A model generated the notes under the pieces. It was not told the origin of the DNA, ran no database searches, and saw only the letters and a program-made list of their open reading frames with translations. Positions 1 through 7,676 of a stretch of DNA of 64,000 nt are shown here, in pieces; the first letter of the stretch is position 1; every line of letters starts with the position of its first letter. The translations under genes and the position numbers were made by a program. Source of the stretch: an uncultured Ruegeria sp. (GTDB taxonomy: Bacteria > Pseudomonadota > Alphaproteobacteria > Rhodobacterales > Rhodobacteraceae); the NCBI RefSeq assembly GCF_947500045.1, contig NZ_CANMQQ010000010.1:1-64000 (forward strand). Direction: 5' to 3'.

Positions 1-27
1 TTGCCAAGGCGCCGGTCACCCAAGCAG

Positions 28-73
28 TGGACGACTTTTGCTCCGCCCAGTGGTCGACTTTCTCACCGCCGTT
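28..73. repeat. Terminal-repeat remnant of a lost insertion sequence (copy A)
   Basis: Two related boxes of the form GGWCGACTTTnnnnCCGCC lie almost back to back at 28-50 and 51-73. The second, 23 bp long, is identical to 25559-25581, where a degenerate first box also occurs at 25511-25534. Repeated boxes like these resemble the transposase-binding sites at the ends of IS21-type elements, but no transposase gene is next to either copy. The rest of 1-306 shows no gene I can support. Confidence 0.5.
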
Positions 74-306
74 GACACTCTGACCGCGTGCGCGAAGATC
101 ACCAAGACACGCGGTCAACGCAAGACAATTTATGGCCAAGTCGAAGACATCACTATGCGTCGACATCCTCAGCAATCCTGCTCCATGCCTTATCCGCTGG
201 CGCTGATGCGCAGCGCTAGTGTGGTGTGAGAAAAGCCTCCAGAGTCTCAAGGATTGTGCCAGATACTAACCGGCCCAAAGCGGGCAGCAAGAAGATTTGC
301 ATTGCT

Positions 307-1224
307 TCAGCCTTGAAGATCAATCGAACGTTTCTGGTACACACGCCACAGGCCCAAGCGCTTGATCCGGTATTCGGCCAGCTCCATTGAAGTCCCGAAT
401 TGGGTTGCAATGTCTTCAGATGACTTCCCTGCCTTTACGAGCTCTCGGACGTCGGCCTCCGGCAAAAGACAAGCAGATGCCAAGAAATAGGCGTCATGTT
501 CTTCTGAGCTATCGTACGTCCTGCCGTAGGCATCGCCTACTTTCGCAATTCTGGTTAATTTGTGCCCGAGCAGAATATGCCAGCACTCCTCAAGGTAAGT
601 CACCCTTTGTCTTTCGATCGAGTGGCTGTCGTTACGAAGTATTGCCCACGTGTCATCAGTAACGTCGCGTGGCACACTCATTGCCGACCATTCGTTCAAC
701 GCAGGCCCCAATAGATATTGAGCACAGGCCTCATCAAGAAATTCGGCTCGTGACGCAGCAAAGACTTCAACACCGGAAATCCGAACACTTAGAGCGTCCA
801 ACCGATCGCCGCGATTTAGGCTCAGGTCGCTGCGAAACTCGTTGGCCATCTCTTCCATCTCCGGTTTCGAAAGTGATACAGCCAAACCAAGATCAGAGTT
901 TTGCGGATCAAATTGTTCTCCCTCTCTCATTGAGTTGGCAGCTTTGAGCAAACACTCAACAGTCTTGGATGAAACATTCTTGGCTGCCCGAAAATGGACC
1001 AGTGCTACGCCATCCATTTGAAGGCTTCTGTCGCCAGCATCCGGGCCAAGCCATTGAAGAATCCGAATCGTAGAGTTGTTGTCGGGCTCACCTTCGCCGC
1101 GCAGAATCCGGGCAAGTGATGAAAAACTTACGCCGATCTTCTCCGAAAGCGCCCTTACGCTCAGACCCTCTGCATCTCGTTTGTCCTTTAAAGCTTGGAC
1201 CAAAGCTTTTTTATCGGTGTTCAT
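307..1224 (-). CDS. XRE helix-turn-helix regulator fused to an ImmA/IrrE-type metallopeptidase domain
   Basis: The 305-aa product has an N-terminal HTH (about residues 8-45, with SVRALSEKIGVS and SLARILRGE) and a C-terminal ImmA/IrrE (DUF955) domain. The zinc motif reads EECWHILLGH, so the first His of the usual HExxH is Glu while the second His and the downstream LLGH are kept. The family-typical EEHDAYFLASACLLP helix and a terminal substrate-recognition HTH-like segment follow. The reading frame runs open to 1575, but the Met at 1224 starts the HTH cleanly and the upstream extension looks noncoding. The gene is divergent from the CBASS operon and is a good candidate for its control: CBASS loci are known to use CapH (HTH) and CapP (ImmA-like protease) as separate proteins, and here both functions would be in one chain. 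Regulation of CBASS is inferred. Confidence 0.8.
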   Translation of the reverse strand: MNTDKKALVQALKDKRDAEGLSVRALSEKIGVSFSSLARILRGEGEPDNNSTIRILQWLGPDAGDRSLQMDGVALVHFRAAKNVSSKTVECLLKAANSMREGEQFDPQNSDLGLAVSLSKPEMEEMANEFRSDLSLNRGDRLDALSVRISGVEVFAASRAEFLDEACAQYLLGPALNEWSAMSVPRDVTDDTWAILRNDSHSIERQRVTYLEECWHILLGHKLTRIAKVGDAYGRTYDSSEEHDAYFLASACLLPEADVRELVKAGKSSEDIATQFGTSMELAEYRIKRLGLWRVYQKRSIDLQG

Positions 1225-1375
1225 ATTTTTTTGTGCGCTTCGCACACCTTGACACGGTGCGCTCTCCTCCCGTAGCTTTGCGATTAGCACAGGCTCGCAC
1301 AAGCGCCAATACTGTCGCACCAAGCAAGCGCAGAAATCGGCCGAATGTGGCCTGCAGGACAAAAGGAGAAACCAG

Positions 1376-1585
1376 ATGTCTGGAAAGGGTGGCGGATACC
1401 GAAGCGCCAAATCAGGACAATACGTTTCGGCAAGAGCCGGCAAATCGAACCCGCGAACGACTGTTAAGGAAGCGCCTGGAAAGAGCGGTTCCTCAGGTGA
1501 GAGGTACCGCAGTGCCATCACTGGTCGATACGTGACTACTAAACACGGCAAGTCTAGCCCAAACACCACAGTCAAAGAACGGTAG
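1376..1585 (+). CDS. Small basic protein of two tandem YRSAxxGxYV...GKSxPxTTVKE repeats
   Basis: This 69-aa protein is made of two imperfect copies of one unit, at about residues 8-32 and 43-69: YRSAKSGQYV with GKSNPRTTVKE, then YRSAITGRYV with GKSSPNTTVKE, joined by a Gly/Ser-rich linker. A strong ribosome-binding site (AAGGAG at 1361-1366) precedes the ATG. It ends 8 bp before the phospholipase gene and so appears to be the first gene of the CBASS operon. I know similar RSAxTGxYV segments in small bacterial proteins but no assigned function. It has no signal peptide or membrane segment. Its position suggests an accessory role, for example in nucleic-acid binding or in controlling the effector, but nothing in the sequence proves this. 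Confidence 0.75.
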   Translation: MSGKGGGYRSAKSGQYVSARAGKSNPRTTVKEAPGKSGSSGERYRSAITGRYVTTKHGKSSPNTTVKER

Positions 1586-1593
1586 GCAACGCC

Positions 1594-2646
1594 ATGAGCT
1601 TGGGGGGCGATAAGTTGAATGACTCTCTAGAATGGACGACCTCCAAACCACGTAGGATCCTCTGCATTGACGGTGGGGGGATCAAAGGCACCTTACCTGC
1701 CGCTATTTTGAAAGAGCTTGAGACCGACCTCCAAAATCCGATCGGGGACTACTTCGACCTCATTGCCGGCACTTCGACGGGCGGCATTCTCGCACTCGGG
1801 CTCGCTCTTGGAAGATCAGCCGAAGAGCTCCTAACCCTCTATGAAACACGCGGCCCCACGATTTTTGGACAAGAAAATCTGGATCCCGATACCGAAACCT
1901 GGCTGACCAAAAGGCTCCGGTCCTTCCGGGACACACGCCGCCATCTCACAGGGCCAAAGCATGACGCAGACGTCCTCGCGAGTGAACTGAAGTCTGTGCT
2001 TCAGGACGCCAGAATTGGCGACGCCAAAACCCGTCTCGTCATCCCGGCCTGGGACCCCGATCACCGGAGGCCTTACATCTATAAGACCGCACATCATGAG
2101 CGGCTCACAACCGACTTTCGCAAGCCCGCTCTTGATGCTGCGCTCGCAACCGCTGCGGCACCCACTTATTTTAGGCGCCACCGTACGTCAGACGATGTTG
2201 GATTGACCGATGGTGGCACCTGGGCAAACAACCCTGTCGCCATCGCTGTCGTCGAAGCCATCACCATCTTAGGCTGGCATCGCGGCGACATTCAGGTTCT
2301 CAGTCTCGGTTGCTCTGACGAGGTCTACATGCTCCCAGAGGAACCTGGGCTGGCCCAGCTCAATCTCGGGCTGCTGTCGCTTTACGGTGACGGGCAATCG
2401 CACGGTGCGCTTGGCATGGCCAAGCTTCTATTGGACCACCCCTATTCAGGCGAGCGCCTCCATCGGATCTCGCCCGCGGTGCCGGCAGGGTTTTTCTCGC
2501 TCGATGACACCACAAAGATCAAAAGCCTGAAGGGCATGGGCATCTCTGCGGCACGCAACGCAAAGCCGCATCTGCGCAAGCTCTTCTTCGAGCAACCCGC
2601 CCATCCATTCACACCTATCCACTCGCTGCCGGAGGTGGCCGCATGA
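1594..2646 (+). CDS. capV: CapV-like patatin phospholipase, CBASS effector
   Basis: The 350-aa protein is a patatin-fold lipase. The oxyanion-hole motif GGGIKG is at residues 27-32, the nucleophile elbow GTSTGG at 59-64 (Ser61), and the catalytic Asp in DGG at 206-208. Together these form the Ser-Asp dyad. The length fits CapV, the cyclic-nucleotide-activated phospholipase that degrades the inner membrane of phage-infected cells in CBASS immunity. The stop codon overlaps the start of the CD-NTase gene by 4 bp (2643-2646), so the two are translationally coupled. The role follows from this gene order; patatins also occur elsewhere, but here the neighbouring nucleotidyltransferase and E2-like genes leave little doubt. 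Confidence 0.9.
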   Translation: MSLGGDKLNDSLEWTTSKPRRILCIDGGGIKGTLPAAILKELETDLQNPIGDYFDLIAGTSTGGILALGLALGRSAEELLTLYETRGPTIFGQENLDPDTETWLTKRLRSFRDTRRHLTGPKHDADVLASELKSVLQDARIGDAKTRLVIPAWDPDHRRPYIYKTAHHERLTTDFRKPALDAALATAAAPTYFRRHRTSDDVGLTDGGTWANNPVAIAVVEAITILGWHRGDIQVLSLGCSDEVYMLPEEPGLAQLNLGLLSLYGDGQSHGALGMAKLLLDHPYSGERLHRISPAVPAGFFSLDDTTKIKSLKGMGISAARNAKPHLRKLFFEQPAHPFTPIHSLPEVAA

Positions 2647-3848
2647 ACTCTCCCTTTCGTACCCCACGGACAGACGGCGAACTTCGACGCCGTGCTTCGA
2701 TTTTCATCCTGCTCGAAGAGATCGGGGACATCCTAGACATCACCCTATCGCAGTTCGAGCGCGCAGAGCAAAGCTACAACGCCGTGGGCGATTGGCTTTC
2801 AGGATCAACCGATCCGTTGCTCGTTAAAACATTGGTCTACCTTCAGGGCTCCAGCGCGCTTGGCACGGCTGTGAAGCCAATTGGACGCGATGAGTTTGAC
2901 ATTGATCTGATTTGTTTCTGTGCCGCGGTCTCGCTTGGCGTCTCTCCCGGCAGACTTAAGGCAGCCGTCGGCAATCGTCTGCGCGAACACAAAACCTACG
3001 CGGGGATCCTCGAAGAGAAAAAGCGCTGCTGGCGTCTCAATTATGCGGGAGACTTCCATCTGGACCTCTCGCCCACCATCGCAAATCCCCATTGCTACAA
3101 TGGCGGAGAGCTCGTTCCGGACCGCAAGCTTCATGATTGGCATCCGACCAATCCCAAAGCCTACAAGAAGCTCTTTGATGCACGTGCTGCCCTCCAGCCG
3201 CGCCTCACCCAGAAGATGGTGGCGATGAAGCGCGATCGAGCCAGCGTAGAACCATTCCCGGCCTATCACTCCGCCAAAGGCGTGTTGCGTCGCGTTGTCC
3301 AGCTTCTCAAGCGCCATCGGGACGTCTTCTTTGCGAACAACACGGATGAAATCGCACCAATTTCGGTCATCATTACAACTCTTGCCATGCAGTCTTACGC
3401 CTACTGCGTAAAGCGACATGTCTTTGAAGATGCGCTTGACGTTCTCATAGAGACAATCCGGATGATGCCGCATTTCATCGAACACCCGGTCATCGATGGC
3501 CGGACAGATTATGCCGTCTGGAACGAGACCACATCCGGCGAGAACTTTGCAGAAGGCTGGAACAAGGATGAGCGTAAACCCAAAGCGTTTGAAGTTTGGC
3601 ACGCCACCGCTTTGGCAGATTTGGAAACGATTCGTGACGGCGTCGGGCACGATGTGCTGACCCAGAATATGCAGCGGTCCTTTGGAGACAGCGTGACAAA
3701 ACCCGTTCTCGAAAAGCACCTCGATAACCTGCGCGGCGCTCGCAAGTCCGGAAACCTTCTCGTCGCCCCGGCTCTTGGCCTCACAACGTCCAAAGCCGCG
3801 GCGTCGCCATCGTCCGTACCTTCAAACACCTTCTTCGGAGATCAGTGA
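2643..3848 (+). CDS. CD-NTase (cGAS/DncV-like nucleotidyltransferase) of a CBASS system
   Basis: The 401-aa protein has the pol-beta nucleotidyltransferase signature GSSALGT (residues 69-75) followed by DEFDIDLI, giving catalytic Asp86 and Asp88, and a third acidic residue at about Asp141 (FHLDLSP). CD-NTases of this type make a cyclic di- or trinucleotide on phage infection, which switches on the effector, here the patatin next door. The C-terminus is a low-complexity Ala/Ser/Thr linker ending in TFFGDQ. In type II CBASS the CD-NTase C-terminus is the site of E2-catalysed conjugation, and the Gly in FFG is a reasonable candidate. I cannot assign the CD-NTase clade or the nucleotide product from the sequence alone. 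Confidence 0.9.
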   Translation: MNSPFRTPRTDGELRRRASIFILLEEIGDILDITLSQFERAEQSYNAVGDWLSGSTDPLLVKTLVYLQGSSALGTAVKPIGRDEFDIDLICFCAAVSLGVSPGRLKAAVGNRLREHKTYAGILEEKKRCWRLNYAGDFHLDLSPTIANPHCYNGGELVPDRKLHDWHPTNPKAYKKLFDARAALQPRLTQKMVAMKRDRASVEPFPAYHSAKGVLRRVVQLLKRHRDVFFANNTDEIAPISVIITTLAMQSYAYCVKRHVFEDALDVLIETIRMMPHFIEHPVIDGRTDYAVWNETTSGENFAEGWNKDERKPKAFEVWHATALADLETIRDGVGHDVLTQNMQRSFGDSVTKPVLEKHLDNLRGARKSGNLLVAPALGLTTSKAAASPSSVPSNTFFGDQ

Positions 3849-4318
3849 TGCATAGGGGCGGCAAGCAAGAGATGACGCTCTCGCAGCAACTTCTCTTCTT
3901 GAAATCAAACCCCGTCGTTGGGGGCTCCGGCGAGGTTAGTCGCCGCAAGCTCACTTGGACCACCCATGTTCAACCGACCCCTCTCGCCCGAGACTACATG
4001 GTGCGCCTGACCCTTAAAGAGGGCGAAACACCGGATGTGTTTGTCGACAATCCATCGTTGACCGAGCTCGCAGGCGAACGCGAGATTCCACACGTTTATC
4101 TCAACCCCCTTCGGCTTTGCCTATACCTGCCTGGAACAGGAGAATGGCACGGGAGCAAGAGACTTGATCAGACAATAATTCCGTGGACTTATCTCTGGCT
4201 TTTCTACTTCGAGGACTGGCTTGCCTCTGATGATTGGAAAGGCGGCGGTAAACATCCTGGCGAAGACGCGGACCCCCAAGGGAACCGCGAAACCAGACGG
4301 CGTCTAGCCCGGTTGTGA
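3848..4318 (+). CDS. E2-like ubiquitin-conjugating-fold protein of short type II CBASS
   Basis: The product is 156 aa from the ATG at 3848, which overlaps the CD-NTase stop as TGATG; a Met at 3872 is an alternative start. The segment HVYLNPLRLCLYLP, followed by IIPWTYLWLFYFEDW, matches the bacterial E2-like proteins found without E1 or JAB partners in short type II CBASS. The Cys in LRLC, near residue 91, is the likely catalytic thiol, with an HPN-like His/Asn just before it. Such E2 proteins conjugate the C-terminus of their CD-NTase and so tune its activity. No E1-like or deubiquitinase gene is present, which defines the short type II layout. The assignment rests on motif pattern and position. 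Confidence 0.75.
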   Translation: MHRGGKQEMTLSQQLLFLKSNPVVGGSGEVSRRKLTWTTHVQPTPLARDYMVRLTLKEGETPDVFVDNPSLTELAGEREIPHVYLNPLRLCLYLPGTGEWHGSKRLDQTIIPWTYLWLFYFEDWLASDDWKGGGKHPGEDADPQGNRETRRRLARL

Positions 4319-4471
4319 GCGTTCTCGGAGGTCCGCTTTATCGCAATCGTTCAAAATTTGCTGACACGCAGCGAAAGACCGGTTCCCGCCCTCCCTACGA
4401 AAGTTGCGCGTTTCAACAAAGACATAGTTGGGCTCGAAACTGACCTTCTCGTACCAGCGAAAAGGTTCCAT
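4304..4471 (-). CDS. 55-aa hypothetical protein coupled to the ArdC remnant
   Basis: A short reading frame starts at an ATG that overlaps the stop codon of the upstream ArdC remnant as TGATG. It encodes a soluble 55-aa peptide beginning MEPFRWYEKVSFEPNYVF, with two Cys in its C-terminal half. The composition looks protein-like and the stop-start overlap favours real translation at least in the ancestral operon. It converges on and overlaps the last 15 bp of the E2-like gene. I do not recognise the family. Confidence 0.4.
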   Translation of the reverse strand: MEPFRWYEKVSFEPNYVFVETRNFRREGGNRSFAACQQILNDCDKADLRERSQPG

Positions 4472-4704
4472 CAGGCAGCTTGGGCGCCGCCCCCTGCCCT
4501 ACCCGCCTCTGACCTTACGATCAGATAATCGCAAGTGCGCTTAGCATCAGCCGCATGCTTGAAGATCTCGTTCTTGTCCGAACGCAGGACTTTGAGCCAG
4601 CTGTAGAGGTAGGAGGCATTCATCTCGAGCGTAAGGTCGAGATAGCTGATCAGGGAGACGTTGCCGTCACGAGGCAGCTGCTGCAAGCAACATGCGTAAG
4701 ACAC
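4471..4704 (-). pseudogene. C-terminal remnant of an ArdC-type antirestriction/ssDNA-binding protein
   Basis: The last 60 or so residues (about 4471-4650) carry the typical end of ArdC-family zincin proteins, NASYLYSWLKVLRSDKNEIF followed by a HAADAKRTCDYLI helix. The first residues of the open frame do not fit the family and most of the protein, including its N-terminal ssDNA-binding and zincin motifs, is absent. ArdC proteins are carried by mobile plasmids and protect incoming DNA. The remnant marks a break point beside the CBASS operon. Confidence 0.6.
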
Positions 4705-5006
4705 ATGATTTCATGAGTGGCCCTTCGGCAGAAATGACAGACCGGAACCCGGCCCGAACCCGTCAGAAGCACCCCAAGGTCCCTCTTCCGTCAGTCACAA
4801 ACCCCAAAGGACACTTTCACTTTCCGCGGGCCCATTGGCATCAAACGGGACACTTAGGGTCCAGCACATATACGGATGTCTTTGATTTCGTGGGGCAATT
4901 TTGGATCGGCACCCGAGATCGGCAACAAATATCGGCAATTCCTTGCCAGGTCTTTGAAAATATGCATATTTATCAATTGCTTTACGACTACGAAGGATCG
5001 GCAAAA

Positions 5007-6209
5007 ATGCTCGAAACCCCAGCCAGGATAGAACCTTGCTTCTTCGAAGAGTATATTCCCACTGAATTGGCAGACCTCTCGGTCGATATCCAGAGAGAAG
5101 CCACGCAACTAGGACAAGGGTTGCACCCGGATAGTGCAGCGGAACTTGCCGATCTGGTTCGAGTTATGAATTGCTACTATTCGAACCTCATAGAAGGGCA
5201 CAATACACGGCCGCGCGACATCGAGCGTGCACTTGCTGGCGCAGAGCTTGAAGAAGAGACCCGGCCCCTCGCACTAGAGGCGCGCGCGCATGTCATTGTT
5301 CAGCGCGCCATTGACGAGATGCATCACGAGAGCACCCTGCCCCGGCCTACATCCATTGAGTTTCTGACCTGGGTTCATAAGAGCTTCTACGACGAGATGC
5401 CTGATGAGTTTCGGGTGATCGAACATCCCGACGGAACGCAAGAGCCGATCTTTCCAGGGCGTATGCGTCAGGAAGGAGACCGGGAAGTTGCGGTAGGGCG
5501 GCACCTACCACCCTCGTCATCGCGTGTTGCATCGTTCATGGATCATTTCGACAAACGGTTTCAGATCGCAGATCGATCCTCCAGCGGACGGATTATCGCG
5601 ATTGCATCCGCGCATCACCGGCTGAACTACATTCACCCATTCCCGGATGGTAACGGGCGCGTTAGTAGATTGATGTCGCATGCCATGGCTCTGAATGCCG
5701 GGATCGGTGGTCAAGGCCTCTGGTCCGTCTCGCGTGGACTTGCGCGCGGATTGACTGACCGAGGCGAATACAAGCGGATGATGGATCTTGCTGACAGTCC
5801 GCGGCGCGGAGATCGTGATGGGCGTGGCAACCTGTCAGAGACGGCCTTGAAAAGCTTCAGCGAGTGGTTCCTGAAAGTGACTCTCGACCAGATCACATTC
5901 TCTGCAAAGCTGTTCGATCTCGGCGGACTGGATAAGCGCTATCGCCGCCTCGTTCAGGATACGATCGATGACAAGCGTGCACCTGATCTGATTGCAGCCG
6001 TCCTGCGACATGGGGCACTGGAACGGGGCGATTCCCAAGTCGTGCTCAAGACATCCGAACGTACCGCGCGCAACACGCTCAGCAAGTTGACCGCCGCGGG
6101 GTACCTAACCTCATCTTCTCCCAAGACACCGGTACGGTTAGCTTTCCCATTGGATTACCGGGAACGTCTTTTCCCCAACTTGTTCGGCGATGGTGATCTG
6201 CCTGAATAA
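5007..6209 (+). CDS. Fic-domain protein with N-terminal inhibitory helix and C-terminal winged helix
   Basis: The 400-aa protein has the complete Fic catalytic motif HPFPDGNGR (residues 210-218), which normally transfers AMP to a hydroxyl side chain of a target protein. The inhibitory motif (S/T)xxxE(G/N) is present at residues 59-64 as SNLIEG, making it a self-inhibited class II Fic enzyme. The C-terminal 80 residues look like a winged helix (TSERTARNTLSKLTAAGYL), common in this subgroup. The frame is open from 4692, but the ATG at 5007 has GAAGGA 10 nt upstream and begins the conserved region. The 4705-5006 stretch therefore appears noncoding, and I see nothing in it beyond this RBS. The target is unknown; a stress or defence role is suggested by the neighbours. 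Confidence 0.85.
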   Translation: MLETPARIEPCFFEEYIPTELADLSVDIQREATQLGQGLHPDSAAELADLVRVMNCYYSNLIEGHNTRPRDIERALAGAELEEETRPLALEARAHVIVQRAIDEMHHESTLPRPTSIEFLTWVHKSFYDEMPDEFRVIEHPDGTQEPIFPGRMRQEGDREVAVGRHLPPSSSRVASFMDHFDKRFQIADRSSSGRIIAIASAHHRLNYIHPFPDGNGRVSRLMSHAMALNAGIGGQGLWSVSRGLARGLTDRGEYKRMMDLADSPRRGDRDGRGNLSETALKSFSEWFLKVTLDQITFSAKLFDLGGLDKRYRRLVQDTIDDKRAPDLIAAVLRHGALERGDSQVVLKTSERTARNTLSKLTAAGYLTSSSPKTPVRLAFPLDYRERLFPNLFGDGDLPE

Positions 6210-6291
6210 TGATGGCAGGCAAAATAGGTACCAACTTGGCGGGCTCGTTGATTGGATATTGAAGGGTGGGGAGGTTGCACATGTATTTCAA

Positions 6292-6309
6292 TGTCCACCG
6301 TGGTGGACA
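6292..6309. promoter_or_regulatory. Candidate parS centromere site 1
   Basis: TGTCCACCGTGGTGGACA has two 8-bp arms in inverted orientation around a 2-bp centre. It is nearly identical to the palindrome at 6466-6483. Both fit most fixed positions of the 16-bp parS consensus described for rhizobial repABC plasmids (GTTNNCNGCNGNNAAC), differing mainly at positions 3 and 14. Their place just downstream of repC is one of the usual parS positions. RepB would be the binding partner. Confidence 0.65.
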
Positions 6310-6465
6310 CCTAGATGCGCCACCTAAGAAAGTGGGAATAAACAATGAGAACTTCGTCTGGGTTCGTCTTCCATAGATAAGAGCATATGATGTGAAGTTC
6401 TGCTGGCCTATGCGAGCTGAAGGTCTTTAGCTCCCGTGATCCTGATATCTCCCGCTTCCACCAAG

Positions 6466-6483
6466 TGTCCACCGCGGTGGACA
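6466..6483. promoter_or_regulatory. Candidate parS centromere site 2
   Basis: TGTCCACCGCGGTGGACA is a perfect 18-bp palindrome. It lies 13 bp past the repC stop codon and 174 bp from site 1, and shows 17 of 18 identities with it. The GC core and the GT/AC outer positions match the repABC parS consensus. Confidence 0.7.
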
Positions 6484-6495
6484 TTAGTTAGTTTG

Positions 6496-7560
6496 CTAAC
6501 TCGTAGCTGAGAGACGTTCGACCAAAACTGCTGGATCAAACTGACTTTGTCGCTGACCCAGAGTTATGCTGTGAAAGTAGGCTCCAAAATCTCTGATGCG
6601 TTGGCCGAGCTGGAGCATGATGAAGATTGCGCAGGAAGCTTTCTGGGTCCCGACAGTATTTTTTGCTTTTTCGAATGTCTCTGGGTGAATGCCCATCATT
6701 GGGGCGAGCGTTCGAGCATGGTTCTCAATGTCAAACCAGTTTCTAAGCTGGTCAGTGGAGAACGATACCGCTTGATCGCAAACTGATATCAGTTTTTCAG
6801 GGCTGAGATTTGTATTGGGGGATTTGCTTTCTAAATCTTTTTTTTCTTTTTTAGACTTAGATTGGTGCCGGACAGCTTGTCCGTCATTGGCGGGCAGTTT
6901 CATCGTTTCAGGCGAGTCATCCGGGGTGGGCAGACACTGACATTCCGCATCCGTGTCTGCGAGGAGGACACGATATTCGGTGAGGCTCAGCTTTCTTCTC
7001 AGAGCCCTGCGTGTGTCTTGGATAAACGAATTTGTAGGATCGTTTTCTTCCAAATGGGCGAGTTTTGTCAGGATCAGTTTTCGGACAAAAACTTGATCCC
7101 GCCGGATGTGCTCCATCTCTTGGGCGATGGCGATGAGTTCGCTTGCGCGTTGCAGTAGGGGGGTAAGAGACAAACCAAAGCTGACGCATTCACCGTCGGA
7201 CGAACGAACACGGTAGCGTTTGCAGTTCGAGCTGTCATTACGCCTGATGAAACCAAGTTCAATGAAGCGGGTGATGTGCCTACGTAGCGTCCGCTCGTCA
7301 ATTCCGCCAACTCGCTGGCAGATGGAGGTATTGGATGCAAAGACTGTTTCGCCATGACCTGGTTTCAAAAAACTCAGCATCGCTTGGAGTGTTTGCATGT
7401 GGCCGGGACGAAGACCGAACACGCTGCGCGCGTCTCTCAGAGCTCTGAAAATAGTCCAGACGTCGGTTTCAGATGATGATGTTGAATTGGATGGCGCATC
7501 GGGTTCAGCGCTTCCGATCGATAGTTTTGTGAATGCCATGGTTTTTTTTACGATGACCAT
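6496..7560 (-). CDS. repC: RepC, replication initiator of the repABC plasmid
   Basis: The 354-aa protein has the RepC layout: an N-terminal domain with FGLRPGHMQTLQAMLSFL and FASNTSICQRVGGIDERTLR (DNA-binding helices), a Lys-rich linker near residue 240, and a C-terminal domain. RepC is the essential initiator and usually contains the origin within its own gene. The ATG at 7560 is preferred because GGGAAGG lies about 10 nt upstream; a GTG at 7569 is too close to it. It is separated from repB by a 218-bp interval carrying the antisense RNA, as in other repABC operons. Confidence 0.92.
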   Translation of the reverse strand: MVIVKKTMAFTKLSIGSAEPDAPSNSTSSSETDVWTIFRALRDARSVFGLRPGHMQTLQAMLSFLKPGHGETVFASNTSICQRVGGIDERTLRRHITRFIELGFIRRNDSSNCKRYRVRSSDGECVSFGLSLTPLLQRASELIAIAQEMEHIRRDQVFVRKLILTKLAHLEENDPTNSFIQDTRRALRRKLSLTEYRVLLADTDAECQCLPTPDDSPETMKLPANDGQAVRHQSKSKKEKKDLESKSPNTNLSPEKLISVCDQAVSFSTDQLRNWFDIENHARTLAPMMGIHPETFEKAKNTVGTQKASCAIFIMLQLGQRIRDFGAYFHSITLGQRQSQFDPAVLVERLSATS

Positions 7561-7641
7561 TTGGCCCACACCTTCCCCGTCTCTTCCCTGGATTTCTGAA
7601 GGGAAAAGTCAATAAAAGTTGGTCCACCGAATCGGTGACTC

Positions 7642-7670
7642 TTGACCGGTTTGCTGGAGGTTGCTACATC
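7642..7670 (+). promoter_or_regulatory. Sigma-70-type promoter for the counter-transcribed RNA
   Basis: TTGACC (7642-7647) and TACATC (7665-7670) are spaced by 17 bp. They point towards the terminator hairpin at 7691-7724 and run opposite to repABC, as expected for the incompatibility RNA promoter. Confidence 0.55.
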
Positions 7671-7676
7671 ATAGGT

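Noticed and set aside
307-1575. A 422-codon frame for the XRE-ImmA gene starting at 1575
   Set aside because: The first 117 codons are a shadow of the divergent small gene (its repeat DNA makes the pseudo-repeat LDLPxLxxTY) and the HTH begins cleanly at Met 1224.
2805-3719. A 304-codon frame antisense to the CD-NTase gene
   Set aside because: It lies wholly within a well-supported gene and has no recognisable motif.
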